Source: JAJVID01 sp050247435
GTDB lineage: Bacteria > Acidobacteriota > Blastocatellia > RBC074
DNA: 64,000 nt
Assembly (NCBI GenBank): GCA_050247435.1
Contig: JBFWUF010000037.1
Span: 27,215-91,214 of the forward strand
Direction of reading: 5' to 3'
Positions 1 to 8,324 of the stretch are shown one piece after another (position 1 is the first letter of the stretch; each line of letters starts with the position of its first letter). The notes beneath the pieces are model-generated. The model ran no database searches. It worked only from the letters and a program-made list of their open reading frames with translations, and was not told the DNA's origin. The position numbers and the translations under genes are program-made.

Positions 1-1804
1 GCCCGCGCAGGATCGAGATGTTTGGCTGATTGATCGCCTCGAAATTCGGGTCTTCCGGCCAATCGCCCGCGTAATCGTACGGCAACGTCACGTGACTCAT
101 GACGCGGAACGAATTGAAGTCGTTCTCCCGCGACTTGATCAACCGCACGGCGGGAGGGTCGGCCAGTTTCGCTTGCGCGTCGAATTCCGCGATCCGCCAG
201 TGGAAGAAATGGCCGTAGCTGGCGACATCAAGAAGCAAGACGGCCACGAGGAGGAGATTGCGGATTGCGGATTGCGGATTGCGGATTTGAATAAACAAGA
301 CGGCGCCGCTCAAAATGAAGAGCGTGATCGGAACCAGGAATTCAGGGTTTGTCAGCGAATTGGCTCCGGCGGGAAGCGAGTTGGCGCCAGCCAGCGATTT
401 GGGAAGAAGGCGGTAGAGAACGCCGACGGCGATGACGACCAGCGTCATCGCAATTGCGCTTTGGATGAATGCCCGCCGGGCGAGGTCTTTTGAAAGTCTC
501 ATCAAGCTGCTCATTCCCAACCCCGCGAGCATCGCCATCGCGAACGTGAATTCAAACTGGTGGCGATACAATCCGCGAAAGCTGTTGTAACCCGGAATGC
601 GGTAGAGCTTGTGATTCAACTCGAACGGCAGATAGCCGCCGAAGGCCAGCAGCATTGAAACGACCGCGACGCCCAGCCACAGCCAAGCGCGCGCGCGGTC
701 ATCGCTTTCAACCTTTGTAGCGGCGGCTTCAGTCGCGTTTACCTCGAAACGGCTCGCGCTTCGACTTCGAGCGAAAAACGCCGCGAACGCTAACAGCCAC
801 GTCAGCATCCCGACGTAACCGCACATGATCGCGGCGATCTCCACGCCCCAATAATCCACGCGGTAAGGCGGCAGCATCGCTCCGCCGAAAAAATACGGAA
901 AGATCAGAGCAGGCAGTTGCCAGGGCGGGAACGAATACGAATCGAAAAAGAGCGGCCCCGGATCGCTGCGTTCGCTCTGCTGAAGCAATTCGCGCGCGGG
1001 CAAAAGTTCGACCAGTGAAATCAGGACGCCGCAAAGGAGCATCACGGCAATCGCAATGACAAACCGCGCGCGGGCCTGCCTGTCCCTGCATCGCCACAAC
1101 GCGAACGCGGCGCACGGCGCGGCGACCAGCGCAGTGAAGACCATCATCTGCGGCTCGCCCGCGAAAAATTGCAGCGCGATGAACAACGCTCCAAGCGCAG
1201 TCCACCGCCACATCTTCCGAAGCGAATCAGCGCGGGCGATGTTTTCAATCGCCAGCAAAACCCACGGCAGCCACGCGGCGGCGGCGATGCGCGACGTGTG
1301 CGCCAGATGCGCGATCATAAATCCGCCGAACGTGAACGCCACGCCCGCGATCAACGCCCCGATGCGCTCGATGCCGATGCGCCGCGCGTAGAGGTAAGTT
1401 CCGACAAGCGCCAGGTGATAGGTCGTGATCACCACGACGTTCATCGCCAACCCCGCAGGCAAAATCGCAAACAGCCAGTTCGGCGGATAGAATGCTCCGC
1501 TGACGACGCTGGCCATCAGCGGCATCCCGCCGAAAATGTAAGGATTCCACAACGGCGGTTGGCCGTCGCTCAGCATCTGCCCGGCCAGCGCGCGCACGCC
1601 GAGGTTCTGCGCCCATCCGTCGCCGGGAGCCAGAACAACTTTGCCGAGCAGCACGGGGTAGAAGTAGACGAGGGGAATGAGGAAGAGGGAGAGGGAGACA
1701 AGGAGACAAGGGGACAAGGGGACAAGGGGATTCTTTCTCCCGCTTCTTTCTCCTTGTCTCCCTCTCTCCTTGTCTCCTTGTCCCCTTGTCCCCTTGTCCT
1801 TCAT
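1..1804 (-). CDS. YfhO-like polytopic membrane protein, partial (3' end outside window)
   Basis: The frame stays open from an ATG at 1804 to the left edge (601 codons seen), so the C-terminus is missing. The product has many hydrophobic segments separated by short loops. Recognisable stretches are LLGKVVLAPGDGWAQN just after the first membrane segment, WNPYIFGGMPL, and GYNSFRGLYRHQFE in the second half. These resemble the YfhO family of large membrane proteins (GT-C-like) linked to glycosylation of surface polymers; the exact role here is inference. It starts 4 bp after the stop of the GT2 gene and is probably co-transcribed with it. The first ~35 codons are built from an octanucleotide repeat array, and a heptanucleotide repeat lies in frame near 257-288. 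Confidence 0.8.
   Translation of the reverse strand, partial: MKDKGTRGQGDKERGRQGERSGRKNPLVPLSPCLLVSLSLFLIPLVYFYPVLLGKVVLAPGDGWAQNLGVRALAGQMLSDGQPPLWNPYIFGGMPLMASVVSGAFYPPNWLFAILPAGLAMNVVVITTYHLALVGTYLYARRIGIERIGALIAGVAFTFGGFMIAHLAHTSRIAAAAWLPWVLLAIENIARADSLRKMWRWTALGALFIALQFFAGEPQMMVFTALVAAPCAAFALWRCRDRQARARFVIAIAVMLLCGVLISLVELLPARELLQQSERSDPGPLFFDSYSFPPWQLPALIFPYFFGGAMLPPYRVDYWGVEIAAIMCGYVGMLTWLLAFAAFFARSRSASRFEVNATEAAATKVESDDRARAWLWLGVAVVSMLLAFGGYLPFELNHKLYRIPGYNSFRGLYRHQFEFTFAMAMLAGLGMSSLMRLSKDLARRAFIQSAIAMTLVVIAVGVLYRLLPKSLAGANSLPAGANSLTNPEFLVPITLFILSGAVLFIQIRNPQSAIRNLLLVAVLLLDVASYGHFFHWRIAEFDAQAKLADPPAVRLIKSRENDFNSFRVMSHVTLPYDYAGDWPEDPNFEAINQPNISILRG
257..288. repeat. Tandem heptanucleotide repeat (ATTGCGG, about 4 copies)
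   Basis: Units start at 257, 264, 271 and 278 and are followed by ATT. The array lies inside the YfhO-like gene and is read through in frame on the minus strand as IQIRNPQSAIRN, just before a hydrophobic segment. Four copies of 7 bp shift the frame, so the peptide is not a simple repeat. Confidence 0.85.
1697..1799. repeat. Inverted octanucleotide repeat array (GACAAGGR / CCTTGTCY)
   Basis: The left arm has four GACAAGG(A/G) units from 1697 to 1728. The right arm has six CCTTGTC(T/C)-type units from 1752 to 1799, one of them degenerate (CCCTCTCT at 1760). A 21-bp pyrimidine-rich spacer separates them. The arms are reverse complements in several registers, so the locus could form a long hairpin. 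It lies within the 5' end of the YfhO-like coding sequence. Confidence 0.85.
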
Positions 1805-1808
1805 CAGG

Positions 1809-2537
1809 TCAATCAACGAACCGGTATTTGATCAAGGCCCAGATCGCCGCGAATCCGTCGCGCCAGGTGATCTTTTTGCCTTCCGAAAAATCGCGTCCGT
1901 AATACGAGATCGGCATTTCGTAGAGCTTGTGTTTGCGCTTGAGGATTTTGGCGGTGATCTCAGGCTCGAAATCGAAGCGGTTCGACCTGATCTGGAGGTT
2001 CTTGATCACGTCGGCGCGAAAGACTTTGTAGCAGGTTTCCATGTCCGAGAGGATCGAGTTGTAGAGCACATTCGTGATGAACGTAAGCATCTTGTTGCCG
2101 ATGTAATGCCAGAAGTTGAAAGCGCGCGCCACCTTCGCGCCCGAAAGTCGCGAGCCATAAACCACATCGGCGCGGCCTTCCAGAATGGGCTTGATCAGCT
2201 CGGCGTATTCGGTTGGGTCGTATTCCAGATCGGCGTCCTGAATGATGATGATGTCACCCGAGGCGTAAGTCAGCGCGGTTCGCAACGCCGCGCCTTTGCC
2301 CATGTTTTGGGCATGGAAATAGACTCTGCAGCCTGCGTCTTTGCGCAGATCGTCTAGAATTTCGCGCGTGCCGTCTTTCGACGCGTCATCAACAATGATC
2401 AGCTCTTTGCTGACTGCGCCCAGGTCAGCCGCCTCGACGCGCTTAATGATCTCGTGAATGGTGCTCGCCTCGTTGTAAACGGGCATCAGGATGGAGAGAA
2501 GCGGAGGATTTTGCATTTCGGAAATTCTTATCGCCAA
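1809..2537 (-). CDS. Family 2 glycosyltransferase, dolichyl-phosphate mannosyltransferase-like
   Basis: The 242-residue product has the GT-A fold signatures of GT2 enzymes: LSILMPVYNEAST near the N-terminus, IIVDDASKDGT, a QDADLEYDP stretch holding the metal/nucleotide-binding acidic cluster, and YGSRLSG. No membrane segments follow, so it is probably a cytosolic or peripheral enzyme that moves a sugar from a nucleotide donor to a lipid carrier (role inferred from family). An internal ATG 7 codons in (at 2516) is a possible alternative start. The YfhO-like gene begins 4 bp downstream, which suggests the two act on the same glycolipid or surface glycan. Confidence 0.85.
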   Translation of the reverse strand: MAIRISEMQNPPLLSILMPVYNEASTIHEIIKRVEAADLGAVSKELIIVDDASKDGTREILDDLRKDAGCRVYFHAQNMGKGAALRTALTYASGDIIIIQDADLEYDPTEYAELIKPILEGRADVVYGSRLSGAKVARAFNFWHYIGNKMLTFITNVLYNSILSDMETCYKVFRADVIKNLQIRSNRFDFEPEITAKILKRKHKLYEMPISYYGRDFSEGKKITWRDGFAAIWALIKYRFVD

Positions 2538-2800
2538 TTCTTTGCCTAATTAAAGATGCCAAAAGTCCACAGATGGTCTGTAAGCGCTTTCGCGCTTTTG
2601 TCCTCTTTTGCGGCTTTTCCCTTCTGAGATTAACGCAGGAGGATTGCGCTCGATTCAAGGTTGCAGAGAATAACTTATGACTCTCAGGCAGGCAAGAACC
2701 GCGGCCCGTCGCCTTGCTTCTTCTAATGGCGTCAAACAAAATGACCGCGCTGACCATTAAAGTCAGCAGGAGAATCAATCAAAGCAACGTGTCTTCACCA

Positions 2801-3595
2801 ATGCAACTAGCTCTCATCGGCATTCCCTGGGACGAAAATTCTTCGTTTATGCGCGGCCCCGCCGAAGCTCCGCCCATCATCCGCTCCGCGTTCGCTTCCG
2901 AATCCGCCAACCTGTGGAGCGAGAGCGGGATTGATTTCGGCTCCGCGCCGATCTTCGATGCCGGAGACATCGAGCCGATTTCAGGCGCCGCAATGATCAA
3001 TCGGATCACGCAATCAATCACTTCGCTGCTCGATCAAAACCACCGGCCAATCTCGTTTGGCGGAGATCACGCGATCACTTATCCCGTCGTCAGAGCCTTC
3101 GCGAAAAAATACCCGCGCCTGAGCATTCTGCATTTCGACGCGCACCCGGACATCTACGAGGAGTTCCAGGGCAATCGTTATTCGCACGCCTGCCCGTTCG
3201 CGCGAATTATGGGAGAAGGGCTGGTCGAACGTTTGGTGCAAATCGGCATCCGCACGATGACCGGGCATCAACGCGAACAGATCGAACGATTCGGCGTCGA
3301 AGTTGTCGAGATGAAAGATTTCCGCGACGACCTGATCGTCGAATTCGACACCCCAGTCTACATCTCGTTCGACATTGACGGCCTCGACCCGGCGTTTGCT
3401 CCCGGCGTTTCGCACCACGAACCGGGCGGTCTGTCAACGCGGCAGGCGCTCAACGTGATTCACCGTGTCAGAGCGCCTATCGTTGGCGCGGACATAGTCG
3501 AATACAACCCGCGAATGGACGTGAATGGCATGACCGCAATGGTCGCGGCGAAGCTGATGAAAGAGATTGCCGCGAAAATGTTGGAGGGCCAATGA
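2801..3595 (+). CDS. Ureohydrolase (agmatinase/arginase family)
   Basis: From the ATG at 2801 the product is 264 residues, the usual length for the family; the frame is open further upstream but that part lacks family character. The binuclear manganese site is intact: GGDH (His90), HFDAHPD (Asp113, His115, Asp117) and SFDIDGLDPAFAPG (Asp191, Asp193). These enzymes hydrolyse a guanidino group to release urea or a related compound. Whether the substrate is agmatine, guanidinobutyrate, formiminoglutamate or another cannot be told from sequence. The stop overlaps the next gene's start by 4 bp (ATGA), so translation is likely coupled. Confidence 0.85.
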   Translation: MQLALIGIPWDENSSFMRGPAEAPPIIRSAFASESANLWSESGIDFGSAPIFDAGDIEPISGAAMINRITQSITSLLDQNHRPISFGGDHAITYPVVRAFAKKYPRLSILHFDAHPDIYEEFQGNRYSHACPFARIMGEGLVERLVQIGIRTMTGHQREQIERFGVEVVEMKDFRDDLIVEFDTPVYISFDIDGLDPAFAPGVSHHEPGGLSTRQALNVIHRVRAPIVGADIVEYNPRMDVNGMTAMVAAKLMKEIAAKMLEGQ

Positions 3596-4431
3596 AACCC
3601 GTTGAACCGATTTTCGTCGCTGAACTCTTCGGCGAAATTCACGAAAAGTTACTGGAGTTGCTCCGAAGCTTGTCTGACGAAGACTGGTACAAACCGACCG
3701 TCGCCGCCCGCTGGCAGGTTCGAGACCTCGCCGCCCACCTGCTCGACAGCGACATCCGCCGGCTCTCGTTCCAGCGCGACAAAGCGCCGATGGTTCCGCC
3801 CGAAACGCCAATCGAAAGCTACCGCGACCTGGTTGATTTTCTTAATCAACTCAACGCCGATTGGGTCAAAGCGGCGAAACGCGTCAGTCCACGACTGTTG
3901 ATCGAGTTTCTCTCGCTGACCGGCGCGCAGGTCACAGAGCTTTTCAAATCGCTCGATCCGTTCGGCCCCGCGCTGTTCGGCGTCGCGTGGGCGGGCGAGC
4001 AGGAATCACAAAACTGGTTCGACATTGCGCGCGAATACACTGAGAAGTGGCATCACCAGCAACAGATTCGTGACGCCGTCGGCGCGCCCGCGCTGACCAG
4101 CCGCAAATGGCTCTTCCCTGTTCTCGATGCTTTCCTCAGAGGCTTGCCGCACACCTATCGAGAAACTGCGGCTGACGAAGGCGCGCAAATCGTTTTCACT
4201 GTCACTGGCGAAGCTGGCGGTGAGTGGACACTGTCGAGAGAGGGCGGCGCGTGGAAACTTTATCCAGGCAAGAGCGAAACGCCGGCCTGCACAGTCACGA
4301 TGGATCAGGACACTGCGTGGCGGTTGCTGACCAAAGGATTGTCGCGCGACGTAGCCACCACGCGCGTTGGAATCACTGGCGACATCCGCCTCGGCGAACC
4401 GATTCTGGGAATGCTCTCGGTGATGGCTTAA
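3592..4431 (+). CDS. Maleylpyruvate isomerase N-terminal/DinB-fold protein
   Basis: The 279-residue protein begins with a four-helix-bundle domain of the MDMPI/DinB kind: WQVRDLAAHLLDSD gives one metal-type His and TEKWHHQQQIRDA the others. The last ~90 residues (from about 190) look like an SCP2-type domain (VFTVTGEAGGEWTLSREG, then TMDQDTAWRLLTKG), as in many MDMPI proteins. Family members are thiol-dependent, metal-dependent isomerases or transferases, but no substrate can be assigned. The start overlaps the ureohydrolase stop by 4 bp. It ends convergently with the aldolase gene, overlapping it by 4 bp. Confidence 0.7.
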   Translation: MKPVEPIFVAELFGEIHEKLLELLRSLSDEDWYKPTVAARWQVRDLAAHLLDSDIRRLSFQRDKAPMVPPETPIESYRDLVDFLNQLNADWVKAAKRVSPRLLIEFLSLTGAQVTELFKSLDPFGPALFGVAWAGEQESQNWFDIAREYTEKWHHQQQIRDAVGAPALTSRKWLFPVLDAFLRGLPHTYRETAADEGAQIVFTVTGEAGGEWTLSREGGAWKLYPGKSETPACTVTMDQDTAWRLLTKGLSRDVATTRVGITGDIRLGEPILGMLSVMA

Positions 4432-5165
4432 TTCAGGCCGCGCCAGCCCGGTTCGTCACGATCAAGCAATCGCTTCAAAGCCTCGAAGTGCAGCAGGTAC
4501 TGTTTGTCTTCCGCAATCTGCCGCCCGGTCATCGCCGCGATTGAATCCGGCACGAGCTTCAACTTCCTGCCTGTGCTCTCAGCCAGCACTTGAACCATAC
4601 ACGCGCGTTCGAGGTAATAAAGCTCATCGAACGCCCGCGCGACGGAATCTCCGCAAACGATCACGCCGTGATTGGCCAGAAACAACACATCGGCGTTTTC
4701 AATCTGCGCGCGGATGCGGTCGCCCTCTTCGGCGTCGAGCACCAGGCCGTTGTAACACTCGTCGTAAGCCACGCGCCCGTAAAACCGCAGCGCGTTCTGA
4801 TTCGCCCATTCAAGCCGCCCGCCGTCGCTGATGGCAAGCGCCGTCGCGTAAGGCATGTGCGTGTGCAGCACACAGGCTGCGTCAGGCTTGCCGCGATGAA
4901 TGCGCCCGTGGATGAAAAACGCGGTCGCTTCGACCTTGTGCCTGCCTTCGATCACATTGCCTTCTGAATCGGTCATCACCAGATCGGCGGGCGTGATTTC
5001 AGACCAGTGCAGCCCCTGCGGGTTGATCAGGAAGCGATCCTGCGCGCCCGGAACGGCGAGGCTGAAATGATTGCAGATGCCTTCGTTGAGACCGAGCCGC
5101 GCGGCCCAGCGCAGAGCGGCGGCCAGATCAATTCGCGCTTGAGTTATTGAGTCATTGGATGACAT
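4428..5165 (-). CDS. Class II aldolase/adducin-family protein
   Basis: About 245 residues from the ATG at 5165. Zinc-site features of the fuculose-phosphate aldolase/adducin fold are present: CNHFSL early, LHTHMPYATALAI (His-x-His) in the middle and LANHGVIVCG later. Family members cleave or epimerise sugar phosphates by metal-stabilised enolate chemistry, but many members of this subgroup have no known substrate. A GTG at 5213 would add 16 residues and overlap the HNH gene stop; the extension looks non-family, so the ATG is preferred. It is downstream of the HNH gene on the same strand. Confidence 0.75.
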   Translation of the reverse strand: MSSNDSITQARIDLAAALRWAARLGLNEGICNHFSLAVPGAQDRFLINPQGLHWSEITPADLVMTDSEGNVIEGRHKVEATAFFIHGRIHRGKPDAACVLHTHMPYATALAISDGGRLEWANQNALRFYGRVAYDECYNGLVLDAEEGDRIRAQIENADVLFLANHGVIVCGDSVARAFDELYYLERACMVQVLAESTGRKLKLVPDSIAAMTGRQIAEDKQYLLHFEALKRLLDRDEPGWRGLN

Positions 5166-5209
5166 AAGGTTTGTAAGTTGAGACTGATTGTCAGTGGTGA
5201 ATGCAGAGA

Positions 5210-5635
5210 TCACTGAATGTGCGGCGGATAGCGTTTCTTGCTCATGAGTTTTCGGCGATGAGCTACGACCGAGTCGTCGTTTACACGGAGCAATTCAACC
5301 GTCGCCCGGCCAACAGGCGTCAAGCCGACTATCAACGCTCCGCCCAAAGCAAAATGCTCGCTCCAAATTTGCGATCTTGGATTGAAAAGCAGCGCAGGTT
5401 TGTTTTCGGCGGGATCAATTGCCGCGAGATCAGACCCTTTGTAGCGATTGCACCTCGCGCAAGCGAGGGCCAAATTCAGAATGACGGTTTTCCCGCCGTG
5501 CTTGATGGCGATCAGATGATCAACGTGATGCGGCTCCGGGGCGTCGTCCTGATGCAGAAGGCAGTATTCGCAACAACCTCGCGCTCGTTCAATCACCAAA
5601 CGGCGTAGCTGATCGGGAATGTGGATTCGAGGCAT
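5210..5635 (-). CDS. HNH endonuclease family protein
   Basis: The 141-residue protein has a compact HNH module: a CEYC zinc knuckle near residue 22, the HHVDHLIAIKHGG core with the catalytic His, then the NLALACARCNRYKG segment with the second CxxC pair. This arrangement is typical of small stand-alone HNH proteins that nick DNA, though cellular roles vary. The C-terminal third has no recognised motif. I see no mobile element or toxin partner around it, so a defence or homing role is not supported. Confidence 0.8.
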   Translation of the reverse strand: MPRIHIPDQLRRLVIERARGCCEYCLLHQDDAPEPHHVDHLIAIKHGGKTVILNLALACARCNRYKGSDLAAIDPAENKPALLFNPRSQIWSEHFALGGALIVGLTPVGRATVELLRVNDDSVVAHRRKLMSKKRYPPHIQ

Positions 5636-5661
5636 GGCAATCTAAACGGGCGAACTTTGAT

Positions 5662-6036
5662 TCAAGGTTGCGCATCGGGCCGCGCGTTGGCTTTGAGCAA
5701 AATTATCAGATCGCGCGCTTGCAGATAAGCGTCGAGTTCAGCCGTCTCGTCCTCGGTCAATCCTTCTTCCCGATTCTTATCTAGCAATTCTTCGAGCCGC
5801 TCCTGCGCCGCGGGAGAAATCTTGAAAGCGGCGATCTGCTCCGGCGACGGATCGGAGGCAAGAAAATCTATTATCTCCCGATAAAGCGGAGATGATTCTT
5901 TCGCTTCACCGGCCTGAGCTTTCTTTCCTGCCGGCTCCAACTTTAAGGCTTTAACGAGCAAGTCAGGCAATTGCCCCCGTAGCGCGGCGACCTGCGCGGC
6001 CAACTCGTCCGGGACTTCAAGCGTAATGGTGGTCAT
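5662..6036 (-). CDS. Antitoxin-like hypothetical protein
   Basis: From the ATG at 6036 the product is 124 residues; a clear Shine-Dalgarno (AGGGAGGAG) lies about 7 nt upstream, which decides the start. The N-terminus (TTITLEVPDELAAQVAAL) resembles the beta strand and first helix of ribbon-helix-helix/CopG-type DNA-binding proteins or their relatives in toxin-antitoxin operons. The rest is rich in Glu and Leu and is probably helical, with SPEQIAAFKISPAAQERLEEL. No toxin is adjacent in a form I recognise. A short charged reading frame ends just upstream and may be its operon partner. Confidence 0.55.
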   Translation of the reverse strand: MTTITLEVPDELAAQVAALRGQLPDLLVKALKLEPAGKKAQAGEAKESSPLYREIIDFLASDPSPEQIAAFKISPAAQERLEELLDKNREEGLTEDETAELDAYLQARDLIILLKANARPDAQP

Positions 6037-6078
6037 GGTTAATCGCTCCTCCCTGATTGAACGCCCCAATTCTAACAC

Positions 6079-6234
6079 TCATTCGCCCAATTCCCGCGCG
6101 ATCTCTCCCACTTCACGATCCCGCTGGTGGTAGCCCATCCGCTCGACCATCGCTTTGGCCGTAGCCCAATGCTCGCGCCGATTGCGTAGCGGATTTTGCT
6201 CGCTCTGCTTGCCTGCTGGTTCTTGGCGCCGCAC
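6079..6234 (-). CDS. Possible small charged protein upstream of the antitoxin-like gene
   Basis: A GTG at 6234 opens a 51-codon frame ending at 6079, 42 bp before the antitoxin-like ATG. The peptide ends HWATAKAMVERMGYHQRDRE followed by VGEIARELGE, which reads as a real helical protein end rather than an out-of-frame translation. An in-frame stop lies shortly upstream of the GTG, so it may be a truncated remnant of a longer protein. No ribosome binding site is evident. Function is unknown. Confidence 0.3.
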   Translation of the reverse strand: MRRQEPAGKQSEQNPLRNRREHWATAKAMVERMGYHQRDREVGEIARELGE

Positions 6235-6280
6235 AATGCCGGAGCGTCATCCAACTCCACTTCAATCACGGAGAAAAATT

Positions 6281-7786
6281 ATGTCAATGCGTTTCATCAC
6301 CGCGCTCATCCTTGCGCTGTTTTGCGGCGGTCAAGTGATCGCAAGCGACAACGAATGGTCGCGCTTCCGCGGTCCCAACGGCACGGGCGTTTCCGATGCT
6401 ACAAACCTTCCGGTCGAATTCGGCCCGGAGAAGAGCGTCGTCTGGAAAACCGCGTTGCCTCCGGGCCATTCGTCGCCGGTGCTCGCGCGCACGCGCATTT
6501 ACGTCACCGCTCATACGCCGATTGACGCGAAGAACAAGACCAGCTACCAACTCTTCGTTATCGCCCTCGACCGCAAGACGGGCAAGGAGCTTTGGCGGCG
6601 CGAGATTCCGCGCACGCACAAGGGCCGGCTGGAGAATGTCAACGGCCCGGCTTCGGCCAGCCCCGTGACCGATGGCGAAAACGTCTACGCGTTCTTTCAG
6701 GATTTCGGATTGATCGCGTTCGACGCGAACGGCAAGGAGAAATGGCGGATGCCGCTGGGGCCGTTCAACATCTTTTACGGCTACGGCGCGTCGCCGATGC
6801 TGGTTGACGACAAGGTGATCGTGCCGGTTGATCAAGACCTCGGCTCTTATCTGCTCGCGGTGGACAAGAACACCGGCAAACAGAAATGGAAAATTGATCG
6901 GCCAGAAGTCATTTCGGGTTATTCAACGCCAACGATCTATCAACCAGCAGGGGCGAAATCCGGCGCGAAGCAGTTGATCATGCCCGAAGCGTTTCAGCTT
7001 TCGGCTTATTCAGTCGCCGACGGCAAGCGCGTCTGGTGGGTGCGCGGGCTGGCTTGCGAGATGAAGTCGGTCATCAGCTACGACAACGAATATCTGTATA
7101 TCAATGGCTGGGGCTTTCCGCTCAATCAACCCGGCAGACAGATTCCGACCGTGCCGTTTGACGAAGGCTTGAAACGCTACGACAAGAACAAAGACGGCTT
7201 TGTCGGCAGAGACGAGATTTCGGGGACTGAGCCGATAGATCGCGTGCTCGGCCCGAACTACGGCTTCGACGCTTTCGATCAGAATCGCGATCAGAAACTT
7301 GACGCGAAAGACTGGGATGTCTTCCGCGCGATGATGTCTTCGGAAAACGGATTGCTGGCGATCAAACTTGGAGGTCAGGGCGATATGACCGAGAAGGCGA
7401 TCCGGTGGAAATATCAACGCCCGGTGCCGCAAGTGCCTTCGACGTTGCTCTATCAAGGATCGCTGTTTATGGTCAACGACAGCGGCATCCTGATTTCATT
7501 CGATCCGGCGACGGGCAATGTGATCAAGCAGGGACGGTTGAAAGGCGCGATTGACAAGTATTTCGCTTCGCCGGTCGGCGCCGACGGCAAGGTCTATTTG
7601 GTCAGCCAGGACGGGACGGTTTCGGTCGTGAAAGCGACTGGCGAATGGGACGTGCTGGCGGTCAACGCGCTCGGCGACGAAGTCTTCGCCACGCCCGCGA
7701 TTGCAGACGGAAAGATTTACGTGCGCACTCGAAACACACTCTACTGCTTCGGCAAACCTGAGCAGGCTAATCTCAACAACAACTGA
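6281..7786 (+). CDS. Secreted PQQ-like beta-propeller protein with inserted EF-hands
   Basis: From the ATG at 6281 (ACGGAG upstream) the product is 501 residues, with an N-terminal signal peptide ending near VIAS. Blades of the PQQ/BamB-type propeller recur: LDRKTGKELWRREIP, VDKNTGKQKWKIDRP and a final DGKIYVRTRNTLYCFGKPE. Between blades, around 7181-7320, there are two EF-hand loops, DKNKDGFVGRDE and DQNRDQKLDAKD, so calcium binding is likely. Proteins of this layout are common in Acidobacteria and Planctomycetes and are generally uncharacterised. There is no sign of a pyrroloquinoline quinone dehydrogenase active site; a structural or binding role is more likely. Confidence 0.8.
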   Translation: MSMRFITALILALFCGGQVIASDNEWSRFRGPNGTGVSDATNLPVEFGPEKSVVWKTALPPGHSSPVLARTRIYVTAHTPIDAKNKTSYQLFVIALDRKTGKELWRREIPRTHKGRLENVNGPASASPVTDGENVYAFFQDFGLIAFDANGKEKWRMPLGPFNIFYGYGASPMLVDDKVIVPVDQDLGSYLLAVDKNTGKQKWKIDRPEVISGYSTPTIYQPAGAKSGAKQLIMPEAFQLSAYSVADGKRVWWVRGLACEMKSVISYDNEYLYINGWGFPLNQPGRQIPTVPFDEGLKRYDKNKDGFVGRDEISGTEPIDRVLGPNYGFDAFDQNRDQKLDAKDWDVFRAMMSSENGLLAIKLGGQGDMTEKAIRWKYQRPVPQVPSTLLYQGSLFMVNDSGILISFDPATGNVIKQGRLKGAIDKYFASPVGADGKVYLVSQDGTVSVVKATGEWDVLAVNALGDEVFATPAIADGKIYVRTRNTLYCFGKPEQANLNNN

Positions 7787-7821
7787 CATCTTCAACTGGT
7801 ATCTCGTTAGACAATCAGACT

Positions 7822-8304
7822 ATGACAAAAAAGGAGACTAAAAGATCTATGCTGTGGGTCATGTTCGCCATCGGCGCGGCGCTTTCGTGGGGCGTTTACG
7901 GCGCGATGCTGCATCAGGGACAGGTCAAGCTGGGCAATCCGCTGCGCGCTCTGCTCTGCGTCGGCGTCGCGTACTTTCTGATCGGCGTCATCGTCCCGGC
8001 CGCGATGCTCGCGTCGCAGGGGCAGTTGAGCGCGCCGGAGTGGAACGCCACTGGCGCGACGACCGCCACGGCCGCCGGCGCATTGGGAGCCATCGGCGCC
8101 GTGTGCATCATCCTTGCTTTCAAAAGCGGCGGCTTGCCGACTTACGTGATGCCGCTGGTGTTCGGCGGCGCGCCGGTGATCAACGTCATGGTTACGATGA
8201 TTCTTCATCCGCCGAAAAACACGCCCAACCCACTGCTATTCGTCGGTTTCCTGCTGGTGGTGGCGGGCGCGAGCATGGTGCTCTATTTCAGACCGAAGGC
8301 GTAA
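7822..8304 (+). CDS. Small DMT-like integral membrane protein
   Basis: The 160-residue product has about four or five hydrophobic helices: WVMFAIGAALSWGVYGAML, ALLCVGVAYFLIGVIVPAAM, an Ala/Gly-rich AAGALGAIGAVCIILAF and LLFVGFLLVVAGASMVLYF at the end. The small-residue-rich helices and length resemble half-size members of the drug/metabolite transporter superfamily, which act as dimers. An alternative ATG at 7849 follows an AGGAG at 7831-7835. It lies 35 bp after the propeller gene and is followed by a terminator-like hairpin. The substrate cannot be predicted. Confidence 0.65.
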   Translation: MTKKETKRSMLWVMFAIGAALSWGVYGAMLHQGQVKLGNPLRALLCVGVAYFLIGVIVPAAMLASQGQLSAPEWNATGATTATAAGALGAIGAVCIILAFKSGGLPTYVMPLVFGGAPVINVMVTMILHPPKNTPNPLLFVGFLLVVAGASMVLYFRPKA

Positions 8305-8324
8305 GAAAAATAATTTCGCTTGAA

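Noticed and set aside
1697..1799. CRISPR-like or tandem array at the YfhO gene start
   Set aside because: Units are 8 bp without spacers, so this is a microrepeat array, not CRISPR.
92..1831. Several short frames on both strands (92-493, 729-1211, 1056-1391, 1169-1831, 1245-1709)
   Set aside because: All are shadows of the long YfhO-like minus-strand frame, which has no stop before the window edge and has clear membrane-protein character.
4428..5165. Class II aldolase as a core enzyme of the microcompartment locus
   Set aside because: It is 24 kb from the pentamer genes with many unrelated genes in between; no evidence in this window links them.
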